Part shown: in pieces, positions 8,552 through 17,688 of the stretch
Layout: every line of letters starts with the position of its first letter
How positions within the stretch are numbered: position 1 is the stretch's first letter
Source: Burkholderiaceae bacterium
Lineage (GTDB): Bacteria > Pseudomonadota > Gammaproteobacteria > Burkholderiales > Rhodocyclaceae
Assembly (NCBI GenBank): GCA_021738065.1
Contig: JAIPCT010000030.1
Coordinates: 1 to 33,940, forward strand
Direction: 5' to 3'
Length of the DNA: 33,940 nt
Position numbers and translations under genes: made by a program
Notes under the pieces: generated by a model
Databases searched by the model: none
Seen by the model: the letters and a program-made list of their open reading frames with translations, nothing else
Told to the model about the DNA's origin: nothing

Positions 8552-9079
8552 ATGGCTAAACCTCAAGGCAGGAAGCAGCACCAGGCTCAGGAAGAACGCG
8601 ACGATGGCATGCGCGAGAAGATGGTATCTATCAATCGTGTAACCAAGGTGGTAAAGGGCGGCCGGATTCTTGGTTTTGCCGCGCTTACCGTGGTTGGCGA
8701 TGGTGATGGTGGCATCGGCATGGGTAAGGGAAAATCGCGGGAAGTTCCGGTTGCTGTCCAAAAGGCGATGGAAGAAGCTCGCCGCAAGATGGCTAAAGTC
8801 AGCCTCAAGGATGGAACCCTCCATCACTCCGTAACCGGAAAACATGGCGCCACAACGGTGTTGATGTCACCCGGATCTCCTGGTACCGGTGTTATTGCGG
8901 GTGGACCAATGCGCGCGGTGTTTGAGGTAATGGGAGTTACAGACGTCGTTGCGAAGACGCTTGGTTCAACCAATCCTTATAACGTGGTGCGCGCAACATT
9001 GCATGGCCTTCTGGCCATGAGCACGCCGGCGGAAATTGCGGCCAAGCGCGGCAAGGCTATTGCTGAGATTCTGGAGTGA
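8552..9079 (+). CDS. rpsE: 30S ribosomal protein S5
   Basis: S5 acts at the mRNA entry channel with S3 and S4 and affects accuracy; classic spectinomycin resistance maps to its loop. The 175 residues contain the double-stranded-RNA-binding-like N-domain with [18 protein letters not shown], then [20 protein letters not shown], and the C-terminal [16 protein letters not shown]. The 3-nt gap to rpmD implies coupling. Confidence 0.98.
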   Translation: MAKPQGRKQHQAQEERDDGMREKMVSINRVTKVVKGGRILGFAALTVVGDGDGGIGMGKGKSREVPVAVQKAMEEARRKMAKVSLKDGTLHHSVTGKHGATTVLMSPGSPGTGVIAGGPMRAVFEVMGVTDVVAKTLGSTNPYNVVRATLHGLLAMSTPAEIAAKRGKAIAEILE

Positions 9080-9082
9080 GTC

Positions 9083-9265
9083 ATGGCTGACAAAAAAATC
9101 AAGGTCACACTGGTGAAAAGTGTTATCGGGACAAAACAAGATCACCGCGCGACAGTGCGAGGACTTGGATTGAAAAGACTCAACAGTTCAGCTTTGCTCG
9201 AGGATACGCCCGCAGTGCGCGGCATGATTCGCAAAGTGGCCTATCTGCTGAAGTGCGAAGGCTAA
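9083..9265 (+). CDS. rpmD: 50S ribosomal protein L30
   Basis: L30 is a small large-subunit protein of about 60 residues, and this one has exactly 60. The pattern [19 protein letters not shown] followed by [18 protein letters not shown] and a [12 protein letters not shown] helix is typical. It is often absent in other phyla, so its presence fits a proteobacterium. Confidence 0.97.
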   Translation: MADKKIKVTLVKSVIGTKQDHRATVRGLGLKRLNSSALLEDTPAVRGMIRKVAYLLKCEG

Positions 9266-9280
9266 GGGGATATTATTAGC

Positions 9281-9727
9281 ATGGAACTTAACAATCTAAA
9301 GCCCGGTGTTGGCTCAAAGCATTCCGCAAAAAGGGTTGGACGCGGAATTGGCAGCGGACTAGGCAAGACGGCGGGCCGAGGCCACAAGGGCCAGAAGTCG
9401 CGCGCTGGTGGTTTTCACAAGGTGGGCTTTGAGGGCGGGCAAATGCCGTTGCAGCGTCGCTTGCCGAAGCGCGGATTTGTGTCACTGACAGCGAGCCGCA
9501 ACGTTGAAGTTCGATTGTCCGAATTGGACAAACTTCCGGTCGAAGAAGTTGATCTGCTGGTATTGAAGCAAGCTGGTGTGATCTCTGCGACGGCACTTTC
9601 TGCCAAGGTTATTCTGTCGGGCAAACTCAACCGCAAAATCATGCTCAAGGGCGTGGGTGCGACCAAGGGAGCGAGGCTTGCTATTGAAGCAGCCGGTGGC
9701 TCTGTTGCGGATATCGCTGCAGCCTGA
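9281..9727 (+). CDS. rplO: 50S ribosomal protein L15
   Basis: L15 is a mid-to-late assembly protein with a long basic N-terminal extension that threads into 23S rRNA. The 148 residues open [20 protein letters not shown] and carry the glycine-rich [19 protein letters not shown] (about 20-38) and [15 protein letters not shown] (about 51-65). The C-terminal domain AIEAAGGSV is conserved. secY starts 21 nt downstream. Confidence 0.98.
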   Translation: MELNNLKPGVGSKHSAKRVGRGIGSGLGKTAGRGHKGQKSRAGGFHKVGFEGGQMPLQRRLPKRGFVSLTASRNVEVRLSELDKLPVEEVDLLVLKQAGVISATALSAKVILSGKLNRKIMLKGVGATKGARLAIEAAGGSVADIAAA

Positions 9728-9748
9728 TAGCGGATTAGGGCGGAATAC

Positions 9749-11077
9749 GTGGCAACCTCTCAGGCGGCTTCTCTTGGCAAAACCGGAAAGTTCGGCGACC
9801 TTTGGCGCCGGCTCTGGTTTCTGCTTGGCGCTTTGGTGGTGTTCCGCATTGGCGCGCACATTCCGGTGCCGGGAATTGATCCAGTAAAACTAGCTGAACT
9901 GTTTCAGGGGCAGCAGGGCGGAATATTGGGCGTCTTCAATTTGTTTTCAGGGGGTGCATTGTCGCGCTTTACCCTGTTTGCATTGGGCATCATGCCTTAC
10001 ATCTCCGCGTCGATTATCATGCAATTGGCGACGATTGCAGTGCCAACGTTGGAAGCTCTCAAGAAAGAGGGTGAAGCGGGACGCCGCAAGATTACCCAAT
10101 ACACCCGATATGGTACCGTTGTCTTGGCGCTGTTCCAGGGTTTGGGGATGTCCATAGCGCTTGAATCACAGGCGGGACTGGTATTGGACCCCGGACTCAT
10201 GTTCCGTTTTGTAACCGTGCTGACCTTGCTGACAGGCACAATGTTTTTGATGTGGCTGGGCGAGCAGATCACTGAGCGTGGTTTGGGAAATGGCATTTCG
10301 ATTATCATTTTCGCCGGAATTGTGGCGGGCTTGCCAAGTGCGCTGGGTGGACTCTTCGAACTGGTTCGTACTGGCGCAATGCATCCCATCACTGCCTTGT
10401 TCATATGTGCTTTGGTGGTGCTCGTTACAGGCTTCGTCGTCTTTGTCGAAAAAGGCCAACGAAAAATACTGGTGAACTACGCGAAACGCCAGGTAGGGAA
10501 CAAGGTTTATGGCGGACAGAGTTCACACCTGCCGTTGAAGCTGAATATGTCCGGCGTGATTCCACCGATTTTTGCATCATCCATTATTCTTTTCCCATCG
10601 ACCGCCGCGAGTTGGTTTGCCACGGGTGACGGGATGCGCTGGCTCAAGGATATCGCCGCAACGCTTTCACCGGGCCAACCGATTTACGTCATGCTCTATG
10701 CGACGGCAATTATTTTCTTTTGTTTCTTTTACACGGCGCTGGTTTTCAACTCGAAAGAGACTGCTGACAACTTGAAGAAGAGCGGTGCGTTTGTTCCGGG
10801 GATTCGCCCCGGCGATCAGACCGCACGCTACATTGACAAGATTTTGACGCGTCTGACACTAGCCGGCGCAATCTATATCACCCTGGTTTGCTTGTTGCCT
10901 GAGTTCATGATTCTGAAGTGGAATGTGCCTTTTTACTTCGGGGGTACCAGCTTGTTGATTATTGTCGTTGTGACCATGGACTTCATGTCGCAAGTTCAGG
11001 CATACGTCATGTCGCACCAGTACGAAAGTCTTCTCAAAAAGGCTAATTTCAAAGGAGCCGGCTTTCCGGCCCGCTGA
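9749..11077 (+). CDS. secY: Preprotein translocase channel SecY
   Basis: SecY forms the protein-conducting channel in the inner membrane with SecE and SecG, driven by SecA or by co-translational insertion. The 442 residues form about ten membrane segments. Seen are [13 protein letters not shown] near the first helix, the plug-region [36 protein letters not shown] in the middle, and the cytoplasmic loop [18 protein letters not shown]. The start is GTG at 9749, aligned with family N-termini. It lies within the spc block as usual. Confidence 0.98.
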   Translation: MATSQAASLGKTGKFGDLWRRLWFLLGALVVFRIGAHIPVPGIDPVKLAELFQGQQGGILGVFNLFSGGALSRFTLFALGIMPYISASIIMQLATIAVPTLEALKKEGEAGRRKITQYTRYGTVVLALFQGLGMSIALESQAGLVLDPGLMFRFVTVLTLLTGTMFLMWLGEQITERGLGNGISIIIFAGIVAGLPSALGGLFELVRTGAMHPITALFICALVVLVTGFVVFVEKGQRKILVNYAKRQVGNKVYGGQSSHLPLKLNMSGVIPPIFASSIILFPSTAASWFATGDGMRWLKDIAATLSPGQPIYVMLYATAIIFFCFFYTALVFNSKETADNLKKSGAFVPGIRPGDQTARYIDKILTRLTLAGAIYITLVCLLPEFMILKWNVPFYFGGTSLLIIVVVTMDFMSQVQAYVMSHQYESLLKKANFKGAGFPAR

Positions 11078-11080
11078 TTC

Positions 11081-11299
11081 ATGTCAAAAGAAGATGTTAT
11101 TGAAATGCAGGGAGAAGTTGTCGAGAATCTCCCGAATGCCACGTTCCGGATAAAACTCGAAAACGGGCATGTGGTTCTTGGCCATATTTCTGGAAAAATG
11201 CGCATGCACTATATTCGCATTCTCCCGGGTGATAAGGTCACTGTGCAACTTACACCATACGATCTGACCAAAGGCCGTATCGTGTTTCGCGCCAAGTAG
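11081..11299 (+). CDS. infA: Translation initiation factor IF-1
   Basis: IF-1 occupies the A site of the 30S subunit during initiation and is a single OB fold. The 72 residues ([19 protein letters not shown], then [15 protein letters not shown], then [13 protein letters not shown]) match the E. coli protein in length and pattern. It starts 3 nt after the secY stop, the classic secY-infA-rpmJ arrangement of betaproteobacteria; in E. coli infA is located elsewhere. Confidence 0.98.
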   Translation: MSKEDVIEMQGEVVENLPNATFRIKLENGHVVLGHISGKMRMHYIRILPGDKVTVQLTPYDLTKGRIVFRAK

Positions 11300-11325
11300 T
11301 TTGGCAATCTTTCCGGAGAACTCCA

Positions 11326-11439
11326 ATGAAAGTTCTGGCTTCGGTCAAACGTATATGTCGGCATTGCAAAGTCATTCGCCGCAAAGGGGTGGTCAGGGTC
11401 ATTTGTACAGATCCGCGCCACAAGCAGCGTCAGGGTTGA
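11326..11439 (+). CDS. rpmJ: 50S ribosomal protein L36, zinc-binding form
   Basis: L36 is the smallest large-subunit protein. The ATG at 11326 follows GGAGAA, and 37 codons run to TGA 11437-11439. The reading begins [19 protein letters not shown] and ends [11 protein letters not shown]. Cys11, Cys14, Cys27 and His32 form the zinc ribbon of the C-plus type. The stop codon overlaps the -35 box of the promoter for the alpha block. Confidence 0.97.
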   Translation: MKVLASVKRICRHCKVIRRKGVVRVICTDPRHKQRQG

Positions 11440-11464
11440 TAGAGCGACTCAAGACAGTTATAAT
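11436..11464 (+). promoter_or_regulatory. Predicted sigma70 promoter of the alpha block
   Basis: TTGATA (11436-11441), exactly 17 nt, then a perfect TATAAT (11459-11464), 65 nt before rpsM. It overlaps the end of rpmJ and would serve rpsM-rpsK-rpsD-rpoA-rplQ. The bases after the -10 box (CTAAGG) differ from the CTCGCC of the other two ribosomal promoters, although AATCT is common to all three. Confidence 0.75.
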
Positions 11465-11529
11465 CTAAGGTTCGCATTTTTCAGCTAGCCCACCAATTAC
11501 CGCATTAGCGGCGACGAACAGGTAAGCAC

Positions 11530-11895
11530 ATGGCTCGTATAGCAGGCGTCAACATCCCGAATCACCAGCACGCGGAGATCGCTTTGACCGCGATCTACGG
11601 TATCGGCCGTACCCGCGCCCGGAAAATTTGTGACGCGGTCGGCGTCAAGCGATCGACAAAGATCAAAGAGCTAACGGATACCGAGCTTGATCGTTTGCGC
11701 GAAGAAGTGGGCAGGTTTGCCGTTGAAGGCGACTTGCGTCGTGAGACGACGATGAACATAAAGCGGCTCATGGATCTTGGCTGCTATCGTGGCGTGCGTC
11801 ATCGCCGCGGTCTGCCGGTGCGCGGGCAACGCACTCGCACCAACGCGCGCACCCGCAAGGGACCCCGCAAAGCGATTTCGATGGGCAAGAAGTAA
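11530..11895 (+). CDS. rpsM: 30S ribosomal protein S13
   Basis: S13 sits in the small-subunit head, forms bridges with the large subunit and contacts P-site tRNA through its basic tail. The 121 residues start [19 protein letters not shown], contain the [17 protein letters not shown] helix-hairpin segment, and end in the conserved basic tail ([17 protein letters not shown]). The promoter lies immediately upstream, and rpsK follows after 15 nt. Confidence 0.98.
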   Translation: MARIAGVNIPNHQHAEIALTAIYGIGRTRARKICDAVGVKRSTKIKELTDTELDRLREEVGRFAVEGDLRRETTMNIKRLMDLGCYRGVRHRRGLPVRGQRTRTNARTRKGPRKAISMGKK

Positions 11896-11910
11896 ACCAG
11901 GAACCCCTAC

Positions 11911-12300
11911 ATGGCTAAGACTGCAACCAAAGTTCGCAAAAAGGTCAAGAAGAACGTTGCCGAAGGTATCGCACACGTTCACGCTTCCTTTAATAACACC
12001 ATCATTACAATCACTGATCGCCAAGGCAATGCCTTGTCTTGGGCGACTTCCGGTGGCGCCGGCTTCAAGGGATCGAGAAAATCGACCCCTTTTGCCGCGC
12101 AGATCGCTGCCGAAGCGGCCGGCAAAGCCGCTCAGGAATGCGGCGTCAAGAATCTGGAAGTTCGCATCAAAGGCCCCGGCCCTGGTCGCGAATCGGCAGT
12201 TCGTGCGCTCAACGCGCTTGGCATGAAGATTACAAGTATCACCGACATTACTCCGATTCCCCACAATGGATGCCGGCCGCCCAAGCGCCGCCGCATCTAA
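11911..12300 (+). CDS. rpsK: 30S ribosomal protein S11
   Basis: S11 lies on the platform of the small subunit near the E-site codon. The 129-residue length is standard. Visible landmarks are a basic N-terminus, [21 protein letters not shown], the [19 protein letters not shown] helix, and the invariant end [19 protein letters not shown]. Confidence 0.98.
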   Translation: MAKTATKVRKKVKKNVAEGIAHVHASFNNTIITITDRQGNALSWATSGGAGFKGSRKSTPFAAQIAAEAAGKAAQECGVKNLEVRIKGPGPGRESAVRALNALGMKITSITDITPIPHNGCRPPKRRRI

Positions 12301-12320
12301 GGCAATAAGGATACGACACC

Positions 12321-12950
12321 ATGGCCCGCAACCTAGACGCCAAGTGCCGTCAGTGCCGTCGCGAAGGCGAAAAGCTGTTTCTCAAAGGCGAGAAATGCTT
12401 CACTGACAAATGTTCCGTCGAGCGCCGCGCCTATGCGCCCGGGCAGCACGGTCAAAAATCCGGACAACGGCTGTCCGGTTATGGAACACAACTGCGCGAG
12501 AAGCAGAAAATCCGCCGCATTTACGGCGTGCTGGAGCGGCAGTTCCGCAAAGTGTTCGGCGAAGCCGAGCGCCAAAAAGGACCTACAGGCGAAAACCTGC
12601 TCAAGCTGCTGGAAGGTCGTCTCGACACCGTGGCCTATCGCATGGGGTTTGGCGTGTCACGTGCGGAAGCTAGGCAGGTCGTTCGCCACAATGGCGTTCT
12701 GATCAACGGCAAACGTGTCGATATTCCATCCTACAATGTGCGGCCCGGCGATGTCATTCAATTGCTCGAAGGTACTCGCGCTCATCTGCGCACCAAGGCC
12801 GCTCTTGAAGCCGCCGAGTCACGCGGTTTTCCAGCATGGCTCGAGGTGGATACAAAGGAAGGCAAGGGAGTATTCAAGTCCTACCCGGCACGGGAGGATC
12901 TGCCGCCTTCGATTACCGAAGGTCTGGTTGTCGAACTGTATTCACGCTAG
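12321..12950 (+). CDS. rpsD: 30S ribosomal protein S4, four-cysteine (zinc) form
   Basis: S4 initiates small-subunit assembly and, in E. coli, represses the alpha operon by binding its mRNA. The 209 residues carry the S4 RNA-binding domain around [19 protein letters not shown]. The N-terminus has Cys9, Cys12, Cys26 and Cys31 (CRQC, then [10 protein letters not shown]), like the zinc-containing S4 of Thermus and unlike the zinc-free E. coli form. The PGQHGQK motif follows. It is separated from rpoA by 61 nt containing a strong hairpin. Confidence 0.97.
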   Translation: MARNLDAKCRQCRREGEKLFLKGEKCFTDKCSVERRAYAPGQHGQKSGQRLSGYGTQLREKQKIRRIYGVLERQFRKVFGEAERQKGPTGENLLKLLEGRLDTVAYRMGFGVSRAEARQVVRHNGVLINGKRVDIPSYNVRPGDVIQLLEGTRAHLRTKAALEAAESRGFPAWLEVDTKEGKGVFKSYPAREDLPPSITEGLVVELYSR

Positions 12951-12962
12951 CAAATAGTTTTG

Positions 12963-12993
12963 CGCCTGGCGTCCCCCGGACGCCAGGCGTTTT
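12963..12993 (+). terminator. Perfect 12-bp hairpin with T-run between rpsD and rpoA
   Basis: CGCCTGGCGTCC (12963-12974), loop CCC, then GGACGCCAGGCG (12978-12989) followed by TTTT (12990-12993). This has the layout of an intrinsic terminator. Because rpoA and rplQ downstream show no clear promoter of their own, it is more likely a partial terminator (attenuator) or an mRNA-processing or stabilising element within the alpha block. Confidence 0.7.
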
Positions 12994-13011
12994 CCATTCG
13001 AAGGAATGCAC

Positions 13012-13989
13012 ATGCACACACTTCTAAAACCCCGCAGTATCGATGTTCAGCAGCTTTCGCCGCTTCATGCGCGAGTGGTCATGGAGCCGTTCGAGCGCGG
13101 CTACGGGCATACGCTTGGCAATGCCCTGCGCCGCATTTTGCTGTCCTCGATGGAGGGAGTCGCCCCAACCGAAGTCTCGATTGAGGGAGTTCTTCACGAA
13201 TACTCAACACTGGATGGTGTCCGTGAGGATGTGGTCGATGTGCTGTTGAACCTGAAGGGCGTGGTGCTGAAAATGCACAATCGCCGTGAGGCAACACTGT
13301 CACTCTCCAAGAATGGCGAAGGCGTCGTTACCGCCCGCGATATCGAAACTACGCACGATGTTGAAATCGTGAACCCGGATCATGTAATCGCCCACATTGC
13401 GCCGGGTGGCAAGCTCAATATGCAGATTCGCGTTGAATCCGGCCGTGGCTATGTGCCTGCCAATCAGCGTGAAATCGCCCGCGAGAATCTGGCAATCGGC
13501 CAGATCATGCTCGATGCATCGTTCAGCCCCGTGCGCCGGGTCAGTTATTCGGTAGAGAGTGCGCGTGTAGAAAAGCGCACTGACCTCGACAAGCTCATTC
13601 TCGACATCGAGACCAATGGCGCGATTGACAATGCCGAGGAAGCGGTACGTACCGCCGCCCGCATTCTCATGGAGCAGTTGTCGGTGTTCGCAGATCTCGA
13701 AGGCACGCCGATGTCCACCGAGGCGCCGAAGCAGACTTCGGTCGATCCGGTTCTGGTCAGGCCGGTGGACGACCTCGAACTTACCGTGCGTTCAGCCAAC
13801 TGTCTGAAGGCCGAGAATATCTACTACATCGGTGACCTGATCCAACGGACCGAGACCGAGCTTCTGAAAACACCGAATCTGGGCCGCAAGTCGCTCAACG
13901 AAATCAAGGAAGTGTTGGCGTCGCGCGGGTTGACCTTGGGCATGAAGCTGGAAAGCTGGCCGCCGGCAGGGCTGGAGAAACTGGTCTGA
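13012..13989 (+). CDS. rpoA: DNA-directed RNA polymerase subunit alpha
   Basis: Alpha dimerises to nucleate RNA polymerase assembly, and its C-terminal domain binds UP elements and activators. Two in-frame ATGs exist, at 13006 and 13012. I choose 13012 (325 aa, [14 protein letters not shown]) because AAGGA (13001-13005) abuts the first ATG with no spacing but is well placed for the second. The N-terminal domain shows [18 protein letters not shown]. The C-terminal domain shows [18 protein letters not shown] and [19 protein letters not shown]. Confidence 0.97.
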   Translation: MHTLLKPRSIDVQQLSPLHARVVMEPFERGYGHTLGNALRRILLSSMEGVAPTEVSIEGVLHEYSTLDGVREDVVDVLLNLKGVVLKMHNRREATLSLSKNGEGVVTARDIETTHDVEIVNPDHVIAHIAPGGKLNMQIRVESGRGYVPANQREIARENLAIGQIMLDASFSPVRRVSYSVESARVEKRTDLDKLILDIETNGAIDNAEEAVRTAARILMEQLSVFADLEGTPMSTEAPKQTSVDPVLVRPVDDLELTVRSANCLKAENIYYIGDLIQRTETELLKTPNLGRKSLNEIKEVLASRGLTLGMKLESWPPAGLEKLV

Positions 13990-14133
13990 TCGATTGACGG
14001 CGGGGCTTGAACTCGGCGGCTTTGTTTTTTTGTCACAATTGTTTTGCTTGTTTCACACGATTCAAAAACTCTCGATAACCATTAACCGGTCATTTGCATA
14101 GCGCGATGACTGCAAAAAAACGAGGATATCAAA

Positions 14134-14526
14134 ATGCGTCACGGTAACGGACTTCGCAAACTCAATCGCACATCGGCGCACCGCCAGGCCATGTTGCGCA
14201 ATATGGCTGTCTCGCTGTTGCAACATGAGGCCATCAAGACCACTTTGCCCAAGGCAAAGGAATTGCGTCGAGTGGTCGAGCCCTTGATCACCCTGGGCAA
14301 GAAGCCCAGCCTGGCGAATCGTCGCCTGGCTTTCGATCGCACGCGCGACCGGGAAATCGTCGGCAAACTGTTTGATGTGCTTGGACCACGCTACGCTTCG
14401 CGCAATGGTGGATACCTGCGCATTCTGAAGATGGGCTTTCGTGTTGGCGACAATGCGCCAATGGCCTACGTCGAACTGCTGGATCGACCCGCAGGCGAAT
14501 TGGTCGAGGCTCCTGACGCCGAGTAG
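14134..14526 (+). CDS. rplQ: 50S ribosomal protein L17
   Basis: L17 is a large-subunit protein near the tunnel exit. The 130 residues begin [19 protein letters not shown] and contain [19 protein letters not shown] and the C-terminal [15 protein letters not shown], all typical. The gap from rpoA is an unusual 144 nt with a T-rich stretch but no hairpin or convincing promoter that I can see. GAGGATAT precedes the start, and a terminator follows 20 nt after the stop. Confidence 0.98.
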   Translation: MRHGNGLRKLNRTSAHRQAMLRNMAVSLLQHEAIKTTLPKAKELRRVVEPLITLGKKPSLANRRLAFDRTRDREIVGKLFDVLGPRYASRNGGYLRILKMGFRVGDNAPMAYVELLDRPAGELVEAPDAE

Positions 14527-14546
14527 TCGCATACAAGCACCGAAAG

Positions 14547-14571
14547 AAGCCAGGCGTTGCCTGGCTTTTTT
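14547..14571 (+). terminator. Intrinsic terminator of the ribosomal block, possibly bidirectional
   Basis: AAGCCAGGC (14547-14555), loop GTT, GCCTGGCTT (14559-14567), then four more T. On the opposite strand the same stem is followed by TTCTTTC-like sequence, so it could also end the convergent sulfur operon, whose last gene stops at 14591. Confidence 0.9.
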
Positions 14572-14590
14572 CATTCAGGGCGCCTGGTAC

Positions 14591-15871
14591 TCAAAGAATC
14601 ATGCCGGCTCCGACGGTATTGTTGGTCGCTTCATCAATGACTATGAATGCTCCGGTCGATCGGTTTTCAGCATAGGAGTCGACACATAACGGCTGAGCAA
14701 GTTTGAAGACGACGAGTGCGATGTCATTCATTTCCAGGTTCTCCGCCGGTCTCTTTTGTAATGTAGTGATGTCCAGTCGGTAGTCGATTGCTTCAATCGC
14801 CGCACGGGTATCGCGTGTGGTCTGGCGAATCAGGTATTTGCGCCGCGGATCAAGAGGAACTTCGCCCAACCAGCAAACCATTGCCTCAATTTGCCGTGTC
14901 ACCAGCGCCGAGTTTCCGGCGGATACAATCATGTCGCCGCGGGAAACATCGACTTCGTCCTCCAGCAGCAGCGTGACCGACTGCTCGGCAATCGCCAGCG
15001 GTAGCGATTGGTCGATGGTTTCAATGGCTTTGATGCTCGAGCGTTTCCCCGACGGCAACACGAGAACTTCGTCGCCAACAGCTATTTCTCCCGATTCTAT
15101 GCGGCCCATGAAGCCACGGTAATCATGGAGATTCGGGTCGCTGCCTTGTCGCGGGCGGCAGACATACTGCACTGGAAAGCGGAAAGCTTCATCGCGTTCG
15201 CTGTGGGCATTTGGCGTGCATTCCAGAATTTCGAGCAGGGTCGGACCCTGATACCAATCGAGGCGCTCGCCGCGCTCCACAATCATGTCGCCGACTAGCG
15301 CCGACATCGGAACAAAGCGCACGTCGCCAATGCCCAGCGCTGCGGAAAACTCCCGATAGTCGTCGCAGATGCGCTCGTAGGCTGCCTGACTGTGCTCGAT
15401 CAGGTCCATCTTGTTGATCGCGACAACGATATGCGGAATCCCCAGCAGGTGTGCCAGGTAGGCGTGACGCCGCGTTTGGCTCAGGACACCCTTGCGCGCA
15501 TCCACCAGAATGATCGCCAAGTGGGCCGTCGACGCCGCGGTGACCATGTTTCGAGTGTATTGTTCGTGCCCGGGCGCATCCGCGATGATGTACTTGCGCC
15601 GTCCCGAGGTGAAGTAGCGGTAGGCAACATCGATCGTGATGCCTTGTTCGCGCTCGGCCTGCAGTCCATCGGTAAGCAGTGACAAGTCGACAGCCTCCAA
15701 TCCGCGTCGCTCAGAGGTGCAGGCCATTGAGTGCAAGGTGTCGGTGAGAATTGATTTGCTGTCATAGAGCAAGCGGCCAATCAAGGTGCTCTTGCCATCG
15801 TCGACGCTGCCGCAGGTCAGAAAACGCAGCAGTCCGTTGTCGATTTCCGGCAGTTGTTCAATCGCGCTCAT
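14591..15871 (-). CDS. cysN: Sulfate adenylyltransferase GTPase subunit CysN
   Basis: CysN is the EF-Tu-like GTPase that drives ATP sulfurylase (ATP + sulfate to APS + PPi) with CysD. The 426 residues show the P-loop GSVDDGKSTL (21-30), G3 DAPGHEQYTRNM (98-109) and G4 NKMD (153-156), then two beta-barrel domains. It ends TVGAGMIL with no fused APS kinase domain, so it is CysN rather than a CysNC/NodQ fusion. It is shorter than the about 475-residue E. coli protein. Its start shares one base with the cysD stop. It is last in the operon. Confidence 0.95.
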   Translation of the reverse strand: MSAIEQLPEIDNGLLRFLTCGSVDDGKSTLIGRLLYDSKSILTDTLHSMACTSERRGLEAVDLSLLTDGLQAEREQGITIDVAYRYFTSGRRKYIIADAPGHEQYTRNMVTAASTAHLAIILVDARKGVLSQTRRHAYLAHLLGIPHIVVAINKMDLIEHSQAAYERICDDYREFSAALGIGDVRFVPMSALVGDMIVERGERLDWYQGPTLLEILECTPNAHSERDEAFRFPVQYVCRPRQGSDPNLHDYRGFMGRIESGEIAVGDEVLVLPSGKRSSIKAIETIDQSLPLAIAEQSVTLLLEDEVDVSRGDMIVSAGNSALVTRQIEAMVCWLGEVPLDPRRKYLIRQTTRDTRAAIEAIDYRLDITTLQKRPAENLEMNDIALVVFKLAQPLCVDSYAENRSTGAFIVIDEATNNTVGAGMIL

Positions 15872-16794
15872 CAGAAATATCCTTCCTTCTTGCGCAGTTC
15901 CATTGCGACGTCCGAGATCTGATCGTCGAGACGCGTTTCGCCGCGTTCGGTAACTGTCGTTGTGGCGGTTTCCTCGATGATGCGAGCGACCGTATCGGCA
16001 GTGGATTCAACCGGGGCGGTACAGGTAATGTCACCCACGGTGCGGAAACGTACGCTCAATTCCTCCACCGCGTCGTTCGCCTGCGCGGGGGTGAGTTCCG
16101 TTACCGGTTGCAGCAATCCGTTCTTCCTGACAACTGTGCGCCGATGCGCAAAGTAGATGGTAGGCAACTGAAGCGTTTCGCGTTCGATGTATTGCCACAC
16201 GTCGAGTTCGGTCCAGTTCGAAATGGGGAAAGCGCGAATGTTCTCTCCCTTATGCACCCGCGCGTTGAACAAATCCCACAATTCCGGTCGCTGGTTTTTC
16301 GGGTCCCATTGGCCAAATTCGTCCCTGAATGAAAATATCCGCTCCTTCGCCCGGGCCTTTTCCTCGTCACGCCGGCCGCCACCAATGCAGCAATCGAAGC
16401 CGAACTCTTCGATTGCTTCAAGCAGGGTGACCGACTGGTGGCGGTTGCGCGATTCGAAAGGGGATTTCAGCACCACGGTGCCGCGCCGAATTGAGTCCTC
16501 GACCGATCTGACGATCAGTCGTTCATTCAGTTGGCAGGCACGAAAATCACGAAAATCGATGACTTCGCTGTAGTTGTGACCGGTATCGATGTTGAGCAAG
16601 GGAAACGGGAAGCGCCCCGGGCGAAAGGCTTTTTCAGCCAGCCGCAACAAAACCAGCGAATCCTTTCCGCCGGAGAACAGCAGGGCAGGGTTGCTGCATT
16701 GCCCGGCAACCTCGCGCAAAATATGGATCGATTCGGACTCCAGCCAGTCCAGATGCGTCAGCGAAGCGTGGCACTTCAAGGCCGGCGTATTCAT
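15871..16794 (-). CDS. cysD: Sulfate adenylyltransferase catalytic subunit CysD
   Basis: CysD carries the ATP-pyrophosphatase-type active site that forms APS. The 307 residues contain the PP-loop LLFSGGKDSLVLLRLAEKAF region (SGGKDS at 41-46), the GGGRRDEEKARAKER motif and FPISNWTELDVWQYI, all family hallmarks. It overlaps cysH by 4 nt (ATGA) at its start and cysN by one base at its end, so the three are probably translated as a coupled set. Confidence 0.96.
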   Translation of the reverse strand: MNTPALKCHASLTHLDWLESESIHILREVAGQCSNPALLFSGGKDSLVLLRLAEKAFRPGRFPFPLLNIDTGHNYSEVIDFRDFRACQLNERLIVRSVEDSIRRGTVVLKSPFESRNRHQSVTLLEAIEEFGFDCCIGGGRRDEEKARAKERIFSFRDEFGQWDPKNQRPELWDLFNARVHKGENIRAFPISNWTELDVWQYIERETLQLPTIYFAHRRTVVRKNGLLQPVTELTPAQANDAVEELSVRFRTVGDITCTAPVESTADTVARIIEETATTTVTERGETRLDDQISDVAMELRKKEGYF

Positions 16795-17678
16795 GACCGA
16801 TCGCCGCGCTGAGCGACTCGCTCCAGGCGGCCATGCACCAAATGCAAACCGGAATCCTGGGTTTCCTCGATTCGGCTTCGGCCGGCACCCGGCGGTGCCT
16901 CAAGTTCGGCCTTTCCGGCCATAGCTTCCGCCGAAGCACGGACAAGAGCACCGTCCGGCCTCCTGTGGAGGCCGCACTCCTTGGTGTCCGCGTTTTCCCA
17001 CCACCAGCGACCGGCGCGCACGTCTTCTCCGGGCTGAATGGCCCGGGTGCAAGGAGCGCAGCCGATACTGGGATAGTTGCGATCATGCAGGGCGTTGTAG
17101 GGTACGCGATTGGTGCGCAAGTAGTACCAAACCTCGGCTTCACTCCAGTCGGTCAGGGGGCTGGCCTTGACCAGATTGTTCGCCGTATCCTGGCTGATGA
17201 CTTTCAATTTGTTGCGCGTCGCCGACTGTGCCGCGCGCAGGCCGGTCACCCAGGCACCCCTGCCGGTCAGGGCGCGACTCAGGGGTTCAACTTTTCGCGT
17301 GTGGCAGCATGCCTTGCGCGCCTCGACGGAATCATAGAAGCCGTGGCTGCCATGAGTGCGGGAATAGGCTTCCACCGCCTCATGGCGCGGAAAGAAGACG
17401 TCCAGCTTGCGCCCGTAATGTTTTTCCGCCCGGTGGATCAACTCGTAGGTCTCGACCGGCAGACGGCCGGTATCCAGCGAGAAAATCGCGATGTCGATTT
17501 CCCCTCGCCAGATCAGGTCGGTCAGCACCATGTCCTCGGCCCCCAGGCTGTTGGCGAAGACGACGGGGGCGTAATCGCGTGCGATGTTGCGCAGGAGCGT
17601 AGCGGCACGGGCGGCTTTCCTGGCTACCGCTTCGTCCAATTCGGGATTGGCCAAATCTGGCAGGGATTCTCGGATCAT
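16791..17678 (-). CDS. cysH: Assimilatory adenylyl-sulfate (APS) reductase
   Basis: Reduces APS to sulfite with thioredoxin. The start at ATG 17678 (295 aa, MIRESLPDLANPELDE) follows GAAGAG; the frame is open further upstream but overlaps the DUF934 gene. Seen are FSLDTGRLPVETYEL, the cysteine pair Cys124-Cys125 (RKACCHTRKVEPL), CXXC at 207-210 (GCAPC) and the catalytic Cys235 in ECGLH. The CC plus CXXC set marks the 4Fe-4S APS type rather than the PAPS reductase of E. coli. About 57 residues follow ECGLH, an Ala/Gly/Arg-rich extension longer than I would expect for the family. Confidence 0.93.
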   Translation of the reverse strand: MIRESLPDLANPELDEAVARKAARAATLLRNIARDYAPVVFANSLGAEDMVLTDLIWRGEIDIAIFSLDTGRLPVETYELIHRAEKHYGRKLDVFFPRHEAVEAYSRTHGSHGFYDSVEARKACCHTRKVEPLSRALTGRGAWVTGLRAAQSATRNKLKVISQDTANNLVKASPLTDWSEAEVWYYLRTNRVPYNALHDRNYPSIGCAPCTRAIQPGEDVRAGRWWWENADTKECGLHRRPDGALVRASAEAMAGKAELEAPPGAGRSRIEETQDSGLHLVHGRLERVAQRGDRS

Positions 17679-17688
17679 GTTGGTCTCT

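Noticed and set aside
13990-14133. A separate promoter or terminator in the 144-nt rpoA-rplQ gap
   Set aside because: A run of seven T is present but the bases before it cannot form a GC-rich stem, and no acceptable -35/-10 pair was found.
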